DNA of 64,000 nucleotides from JAIRNF01 sp031551125 (GTDB lineage: Bacteria > Bacteroidota > Bacteroidia > Bacteroidales > UBA932), in contig JAVBOB010000009.1 of NCBI GenBank assembly GCA_031551125.1, positions 124,001-188,000 on the forward strand. The letters are read 5' to 3'. This document shows, piece after piece, positions 59,401-64,000 of this stretch. The translations under genes were made by a program, and so were the position numbers. Position 1 is the stretch's first letter, and every line of letters starts with the position of its first letter. The notes under the pieces are model-generated. The model did no database searches and was not told where the DNA came from. It was given only the letters and a program-made list of their open reading frames with translations.

Positions 59401-59721
59401 AACTCAAGCTGCTAGCTATTGCGGGCCGGAAGCCTAACTTCCTTTAGCCCAATGCAACGCGTTGGGTTTGTGGGCATTTGCTGATCGTTGCGTTGCGCGC
59501 GAGAATGGTTGTTGCCCCGATGAGAGTAGGGTGCTTCGCGCGCTATGCTGCTGTTGCCGGTATGCTCACCCAAGGTGTCGCTACGCTTTGCCATTGGGCT
59601 GAACCGAGTTTACGAGTTCACCGAAGGTAAGTAAGCTGCCACGTTGTGGCGTTTTTGCTTTCAGACCAGCTTGAAGTGAAATAGAACACAGTAAAATAGT
59701 GTATAGCTAGCAACTTGGGTT
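59401..59721. repeat. nested repeats between the IPExxxVDY gene and rnc
   Basis: The gap 59322-59706 has no gene. Outer arms AACTCAAGCTGCTAGCTAT (59401-59419) and ATAGCTAGCAACTTGGGTT (59703-59721; 17 of 19 positions) belong to the family at 12.32/12.47 kb. The right arm extends over the rnc stop. Inside is a GCCCAATGCAACGCGTTGGG unit, GCGCGCGAGAATGG, CACCCAAGGTGTCGCTACGC and ATTGGGCTGAACC (59455-59595), and GCCACGTTGTGGC (59638-59650). This inner part is the opposite orientation of 6826-7060. Confidence 0.75.
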
Positions 59722-60435
59722 AGATAAGATATAGTCCCAAGCGGCATGAGAAGCATCTTGTTCTGCTTCTTTCTTAGATGTGCCGGAGCCTTTTGCTATC
59801 ACCTCATCATCGAGTGTAATTGTGGCAATAAAGCCTTTCGGAAAATCAGGATTGTCCGTAGTTTCCGTACAGCTGATGCTGATAGGTTGTTTTTGCTTTT
59901 GCCCCCATTCAATAAGGCGACTTTTGTAGTCAACCTCTTCTGATTCCAAGCGGTCAAGGTCAACATGCTTCATCAGCAAATTCTCTATAAATACTTTTTT
60001 GGCGTAGCAGTAGCCTTTATCCAAGAACACCGCTCCAATAAGCGCCTCAATGGTATTGCCGAATAAGTTTTTATTTCCGGAAATGTTTACACCCTGCCGT
60101 GTTACGATATGCTTTTCTACACCTATTGCTTGGGCAATGATGTTCAACGTTTTGCGGCTCACAATTCTAGAGCGCATTTGAGAAAGAAAGCCTTCTTGTT
60201 TATGGGGGTAGAGCTTAAATAGGTATTCGGCAACAGCGGCGCTAATAATAGCATCACCAAGGTACTCCAGTCGTTCGTTGTTATCCGGTGCACCACGTAG
60301 GAGGCTTCGGGAAACGGAACGGTGAATTAAGGCAGTTTGGTAGAAGCGAATGTTTTTAGGACGTATGCCCAACATTTCTCTCAGCTCTTTTTGGAGCTGT
60401 TTATTACCCGGTTTCGCCTTAAAAAAAGAGAACAA
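59707..60435 (-). CDS. rnc: ribonuclease III
   Basis: 242 residues. The endonuclease domain has the signature NERLEYLGDAIISAAVAEYLF, with conserved acidic residues, and GNTIEALIGAVFLDKGY. The C-terminal double-stranded-RNA-binding domain is at about 165-240 (YKSRLIEWGQKQKQPISISC, then GSGTSKKEAEQDASHAAW). It processes rRNA and mRNA. The start is 2 nt from the end of fabF, so they form acpP-fabF-rnc, typical for the order. The last codons (NPSC) and stop fall in a repeat arm. Confidence 0.95.
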   Translation of the reverse strand: MFSFFKAKPGNKQLQKELREMLGIRPKNIRFYQTALIHRSVSRSLLRGAPDNNERLEYLGDAIISAAVAEYLFKLYPHKQEGFLSQMRSRIVSRKTLNIIAQAIGVEKHIVTRQGVNISGNKNLFGNTIEALIGAVFLDKGYCYAKKVFIENLLMKHVDLDRLESEEVDYKSRLIEWGQKQKQPISISCTETTDNPDFPKGFIATITLDDEVIAKGSGTSKKEAEQDASHAAWDYILSNPSC

Positions 60436-60437
60436 TC

Positions 60438-61688
60438 CTACTCTACCTTTTTGAGGATAATAGAGGCATTGTGTCCTCCAAACCCAAAGGTGTTGCTCAA
60501 CGCGTACTTAACATCGTGCTTCTCGCTCTTGTTAAGCGTAAGGTTTAGCGAATAGTCAATATCCGGGTCGGGATGTTCAAAGTTGATGGTTGGAGGAATA
60601 GCACCCTTTTGCATTGCACAGATACAAGCCAACGCTTCAACGGCTCCGGCAGCACCAAGCAAGTGTCCGGTCATTGATTTGGTTGAGCTGATGTACAGCT
60701 TATGGGCATGCTCGCCAAATACTGCTTGTACGGCTTTTAATTCGGCAACATCACCTATAGGGGTAGATGTTCCATGTACGTTTACGTAGTCAATGGTTCC
60801 GGCATCAATGCCGGCATCCTTAAGCGCAGCCTTCATTACATTCTTAGCTCCCAATCCTTCGGGGTGGGGTGCTGTAAGATGGTACGCATCAGCCGTCATA
60901 CCGCCGCCTACTACTTCGGCGTAAATTTTTGCTCCGCGAGCTTTTGCATGCTCATACTCTTCGAGTACAAGGCCTGCTCCACCTTCTCCCATTACAAAAC
61001 CATCACGGGTTTTATCAAACGGGCGCGACGCGCTAAGGTAGTTTTCGTTGTTGGTTGATAGTGCTTGTGCTGCATTGAACCCGCCGATTCCGGCTTCGTT
61101 AATAGCCGACTCTGAACCTCCGGCAACAATAATTGCCGCTTTTCCTAAACGGATGAGGTTAAATCCGTCGATTAACGCGTGGGTTGATGAGGCACATGCG
61201 GATACGGTTGCGTAGTTAGGCCCACGGAAACCGTACTTCATGGAAATTTGTCCGGCACAAATGTCGGCAATCATTTTAGGCACAAAGAAGGGGTTATATC
61301 GGGGAATGGAGCCTCCCTCAACATAACCCTTTACTTCATCAAAGAAGGTACGAATACCCCCAATGCCCGATGCCCAAATTACTCCTATCTCGTCAAGGTC
61401 AACCTTTTCAACATCAATACCGGCATCGGCAATAGCCTGATCGGCTGCCACTATACCGAACTGTGAGTACAGATCGTTTTTCTTTACCTCTTTACGGTCA
61501 AAGAAGTTGTTGGCATCATAATTTTTGACTTCGCAAGCAAACTTTGTTTTATAGCTTGTGGTATCAAAGTATGTTATGAGGTTGGCCCCACTTACGCCCT
61601 TCATTAGGTTGTCAAAGTATTCTCCAACCGTGTTTCCTAAAGGATTAATAGTTCCAAGTCCTGTTACAACTACTCTTTTCAGCTCCAT
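60438..61688 (-). CDS. fabF: 3-oxoacyl-[ACP] synthase II
   Basis: 416 residues. A condensing enzyme of fatty-acid elongation. Cys165 in VSACASSTHALIDG is the nucleophile; the histidines are in VNVHGTSTPIGD and KSMTGHLLGAAG. The C-terminal GFGGHNASIIL is normal. It lies between acpP and rnc. Confidence 0.97.
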   Translation of the reverse strand: MELKRVVVTGLGTINPLGNTVGEYFDNLMKGVSGANLITYFDTTSYKTKFACEVKNYDANNFFDRKEVKKNDLYSQFGIVAADQAIADAGIDVEKVDLDEIGVIWASGIGGIRTFFDEVKGYVEGGSIPRYNPFFVPKMIADICAGQISMKYGFRGPNYATVSACASSTHALIDGFNLIRLGKAAIIVAGGSESAINEAGIGGFNAAQALSTNNENYLSASRPFDKTRDGFVMGEGGAGLVLEEYEHAKARGAKIYAEVVGGGMTADAYHLTAPHPEGLGAKNVMKAALKDAGIDAGTIDYVNVHGTSTPIGDVAELKAVQAVFGEHAHKLYISSTKSMTGHLLGAAGAVEALACICAMQKGAIPPTINFEHPDPDIDYSLNLTLNKSEKHDVKYALSNTFGFGGHNASIILKKVE

Positions 61689-61722
61689 ATATAAACAAAT
61701 TGCTTGTTAAACGTCTCAGGTA

Positions 61723-61962
61723 TTACTCTGCTTTTTTCTTTTCAATGTACGATACGGCGTCACCTACAGTACCGATTTTTTCTGCGTCTTCATCAGGAAT
61801 CTGAATACCGAATTCCTTTTCAAATTCCATGATTAGCTCAACCGTGTCAAGCGAATCGGCACCTAGATCATTGGTAAAGCTAGCGGTAGTGGTTACTTCG
61901 TTCTCATCAACGCCAAGCTTGTCAACAATGATTGCTTTTACCTTAGATGCAATTTCTGCCAT
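61723..61962 (-). CDS. acpP: acyl carrier protein
   Basis: 79 residues. Ser37 in GADSLDTVELIMEFE is the phosphopantetheine attachment site, and the acidic helix II is normal. It carries acyl chains for FabF and lipid A synthesis. First gene of acpP-fabF-rnc. A TATATTTG on the minus strand at 62092-62099 may be the promoter, leaving about 120 nt of leader. Confidence 0.97.
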   Translation of the reverse strand: MAEIASKVKAIIVDKLGVDENEVTTTASFTNDLGADSLDTVELIMEFEKEFGIQIPDEDAEKIGTVGDAVSYIEKKKAE

Positions 61963-62091
61963 AACTTTTAATTTTAGTTAGTAAATAGATTTTGGTTAAT
62001 TTGGGTTCTACTTAATTTTACTTGCATTTCCACACAGGAAAACCTTAGTAAGGCTATGATATCTCAAAAATTTGCCCCACTTTTGGCGCTG

Positions 62092-62099
62092 CAAATATA
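62092..62099 (-). promoter_or_regulatory. possible acpP -7 box
   Basis: TATATTTG on the minus strand matches TAnnTTTG, about 130 nt before acpP. No -33 box is seen at 19-nt spacing. Confidence 0.35.
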
Positions 62100-62154
62100 T
62101 ACTTTTTGTTTTACATCGTGTTTGTTAAACAAACAAACAGAAAAACAATAACTT

Positions 62155-62724
62155 ATGTTCAATATAGCCATCTTTGCCTCTGGTTCTGGGAGCAATGCGG
62201 AAAACATTACTACTTACTTCCGAAAGGATAAGGCAGCAAAGATACAACTTTTTTTGACAAACAAACCGGATGCTCCGGTAGTTGATCGAGCTAAACGGCT
62301 GGGAATCCCCTGTGTTACTTTTACTAAGGGGGATTTTTATGAGTCGGAAAAAATTTTGAATACCCTCAAAGATTATGATATTGACCTTATTGTACTTGCC
62401 GGGTTTTTATGGCTGGTTCCCGGTAATTTAGTTGCTGCTTACCCTCGTAAAATTATTAATATTCATCCGGCATTGCTACCTAAATATGGCGGGAAGGGAA
62501 TGTTTGGCGATAATGTGCATCGGGCGGTGATTGAAAATGGTGAAACGGAATCGGGGATAACCATTCACTACGTTACGGCAGAGTACGATAAAGGTGATAT
62601 TATTTTTCAGGCCAAGTGTCCGGTTACGCCAGCTGATACGCCTGAAACGCTGGCAGCAAAAGTGCATGAGCTGGAGTACCGTTACTTTCCGGTAGTGATA
62701 GCGGAGCTGTTAAGGGGCAAATAG
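62155..62724 (+). CDS. purN: phosphoribosylglycinamide formyltransferase
   Basis: 189 residues. It formylates GAR with 10-formyl-tetrahydrofolate in purine synthesis. Motifs are IFASGSGSNAENI, the catalytic INIHPALLPKYGGKGMFG and ESGITIHYVTAEYDKGDII. Length is normal. It is divergent from acpP, an order common in Bacteroidales. Confidence 0.95.
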   Translation: MFNIAIFASGSGSNAENITTYFRKDKAAKIQLFLTNKPDAPVVDRAKRLGIPCVTFTKGDFYESEKILNTLKDYDIDLIVLAGFLWLVPGNLVAAYPRKIINIHPALLPKYGGKGMFGDNVHRAVIENGETESGITIHYVTAEYDKGDIIFQAKCPVTPADTPETLAAKVHELEYRYFPVVIAELLRGK

Positions 62725-62734
62725 CTAGTGATAA

Positions 62735-62770
62735 AATTGCATTGAGCGGAAGCATACGCTCGCAATGACG
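62735..62770. repeat. decayed GTCATTGCGAGC half-unit
   Basis: AAATTGCATTGAGCGGAAGC and CGCTCGCAATGACG (62737-62770) are a degraded copy of the palindromic unit just past the purN stop. Confidence 0.5.
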
Positions 62771-62795
62771 CGCTTTTTAACTGTACTTGTGTTTA

Positions 62796-62833
62796 AAAAA
62801 GAACCTCAGATTAACTTTTCTGAGGTTCTTTTT
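62796..62833. terminator. bidirectional intrinsic terminator
   Basis: AAAAAGAACCTCAGA (62796-62810) and TCTGAGGTTCTTTTT (62819-62833) form a 15-bp stem with an 8-nt loop, between the convergent purN and the next gene. Confidence 0.9.
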
Positions 62834-62856
62834 ATTTCTTGTGTAGCAGCGATTGC

Positions 62857-63315
62857 TTACCTTTCTACAACTCGTTCTATATATCTCGCCAAGCGATATA
62901 CATCTTTTCTCATCCCTTCAAACACTATGGGGTTGTCGGTATAGTCAAGTACTATAGTATCTTCGTAAAGCCGCATGGCACGGTAAAGCTTGCTTTTGGG
63001 GCGGAAGTACAGCTTGCCGGGCTCTTCTTTTACCAGCTGGTATTTGGCTCCGGCAAATATATCCTCAATAGATTTTCTGTCTTTCTCAAACTCATGGTTA
63101 AGGTAAACCTTCTTCTTAGTGTATGCAAACATGGGATAAAATAGTGCTATAAATCCTAAAAAATATAGCATGTTTATAGCCCCTTTGCTGGTAAGCAGCT
63201 TGCCATAATCACGAGAGTCGCGGCTTGTTAGGTATATAATAAGCAGCATAAGCCCGATGATAATTATGAACTGTAGAAGGGTTTTAAGTATGCGTCGAAT
63301 GTATTGTTTTACCAT
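62857..63315 (-). CDS. small membrane protein of unknown function
   Basis: 152 residues. Two hydrophobic segments, LQFIIIIGLMLLIIYLT and AINMLYFLGFIALFYPMFAYT, are followed by a charged cytoplasmic part with YLNHEFEKDRKSIEDIF and YFRPKSKLYRAMRLYEDTIVLDYTDNP. The region looks like a membrane-anchored domain of unknown fold; I do not recognise it. It starts 24 nt after the end of the ROK gene, so the two are probably co-transcribed. Confidence 0.7.
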   Translation of the reverse strand: MVKQYIRRILKTLLQFIIIIGLMLLIIYLTSRDSRDYGKLLTSKGAINMLYFLGFIALFYPMFAYTKKKVYLNHEFEKDRKSIEDIFAGAKYQLVKEEPGKLYFRPKSKLYRAMRLYEDTIVLDYTDNPIVFEGMRKDVYRLARYIERVVER

Positions 63316-63339
63316 AGCTGTTATAGTGTATTGTTTTCA

Positions 63340-64000
63340 TTATGCCTTGTTCAGCTCATCCCATGCAAGGGCTGCGGCTCCCAGTACGGCAATATTTTTG
63401 TCCTGTAGTTCGGATAGCAGCAGCTTTACCTTATTTCCTTTCCAAAACACCAGCATATTTTCTTCCATTGCTTTTTTGGTGGGTTCCAGAATCAAATCTC
63501 CTGATTTTGCCAATCCGCCAAATAAGAAAATAGCCTCCGGCGCTGTTATGGTAACAGCGTTAGCCAGCGCAAGCCCAAGTATTTTTCCTGTATATTCATA
63601 CGCCTCCAACGCTAGCTTATCACCTTCCAAAGCCGCCTTTGTTATGTCTTTTGATTCAAATTCATTGAATCGCTTGTTTTTAAAAACGCCGTCGTAGCTA
63701 TTTCCTGCGTTAGCAATTAGTTCAAATATTGTACGGCAAATGCCTTTTGCTGAGGCATATGTTTCCAAACAACCCTTCCTTCCGCAACCGCATTGGCGGC
63801 CGTTGGGTTCAACAATAACATGTCCTAACTCTCCGGCAAAGCTATCATGCCCGTAAATCATTTTACCGTTGGCTACAAATCCGCTGCCTACGCCGGTTCC
63901 AAGTGTAACCATGATGAAGTCTTTCATTCCCCGCGCACCGCCGTAAATCATTTCACCAATGGTAGCCGCGTTCGCATCGTTGGTAAGTACAACGGGTGTA
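63340..64000 (-). CDS. ROK family sugar kinase, 5' end missing
   Basis: The last 220 residues of a ROK kinase; the frame is open to the window edge. TPVVLTNDANAATIGE contains the catalytic Asp region (TNDANAA). GARGMKDFIMVTLGTGVGSG is the phosphate-binding loop, ELGHVIVEPNG follows, and the zinc-binding cluster is CGCGRKGCLETYAS, of the C-x-C-x2-x2-C type. LFGGLAKSGDL completes it. Probably a glucokinase; sugar specificity cannot be told without the N-terminal half. Confidence 0.9.
   Translation of the reverse strand, partial: TPVVLTNDANAATIGEMIYGGARGMKDFIMVTLGTGVGSGFVANGKMIYGHDSFAGELGHVIVEPNGRQCGCGRKGCLETYASAKGICRTIFELIANAGNSYDGVFKNKRFNEFESKDITKAALEGDKLALEAYEYTGKILGLALANAVTITAPEAIFLFGGLAKSGDLILEPTKKAMEENMLVFWKGNKVKLLLSELQDKNIAVLGAAALAWDELNKA

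Noticed and set aside
59412..59594. Minus-strand frame of 60 codons
   Set aside because: It falls within the nested repeat and changes frame between the two copies of the family.
1..64000. tRNA, rRNA or tmRNA genes
   Set aside because: I read the intergenic regions for cloverleaf ends and TTCRANTC loops and found none; all sizeable gaps are explained by repeats.

Overview
The window is from a member of the phylum Bacteroidota, most probably the order Bacteroidales. The evidence is the type IX secretion/gliding genes (a PorE-like OmpA protein, PorP/SprF, GldH), an RprX/RprY-type two-component pair, Bacteroidota-only families (DUF4294, IPExxxVDY, DUF5723, DUF6515), promoters of the form TTTG-N19-TAnnTTTG, and gene orders common in Bacteroidales (acpP-fabF-rnc beside purN; lpxK-punA; ricT-gldH). 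HydF ([FeFe]-hydrogenase maturation) and a three-subunit fumarate reductase suggest an anaerobic fermenting lifestyle. LpxK implies a lipid A outer membrane. I cannot name the genus.

Layout. 1-2.2 kb: type IX secretion genes. 2.4-6.5 kb: a flavin-binding protein and DNA polymerase III alpha. 7.1-12 kb: sufBCD, split between sufB and sufC by pnuC and by a small mobile-looking nuclease gene. 12-18.4 kb: a decayed gene, aspS, an RND adaptor and pruA. 18.5-20.4 kb: accessory small genes between palindromic repeats. 20.7-31.5 kb: a poorly described gene set, STM4011/STM4012 on the minus strand and STM4015/STM4014/STM4013 on the plus strand, with five unrelated-looking genes between. 31.6-39.6 kb: a periplasmic phosphatase, punA, lpxK, upp, ricT, gldH, trmB, an alkyltransferase-like gene and a DUF2092 protein. 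40.7-44.5 kb: frdCAB with a four-helix-bundle gene inserted between frdA and frdB. 44.7-53 kb: an rRNA/tRNA methyltransferase, a sigma-54 regulator, an MscS channel, hydF, folA, thyA and lepA. 53.2-59.3 kb: envelope proteins and rprXY. 59.7-64 kb: rnc, fabF, acpP, purN and a truncated ROK kinase.

Most of the DNA between genes is dispersed palindromic repeat sequence. I can separate at least seven families, several nested inside one another. Two small genes (a GxxExxY nuclease and a four-helix-bundle protein) sit inside inverted repeats within otherwise essential operons and look like single-gene mobile units. No tRNA, rRNA, CRISPR array or conventional insertion-sequence transposase was seen.

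The most interesting system is the STM4011-4015 set. It combines two radical SAM enzymes, an ATP-grasp enzyme, a sulfatase-fold hydrolase with a threonine at the nucleophile position, and a leucine-rich-repeat protein. Together they look like an uncharacterised biosynthetic or modification pathway. Here the first radical SAM enzyme is fused to a HAD phosphatase and the repeat protein carries a WGR domain.
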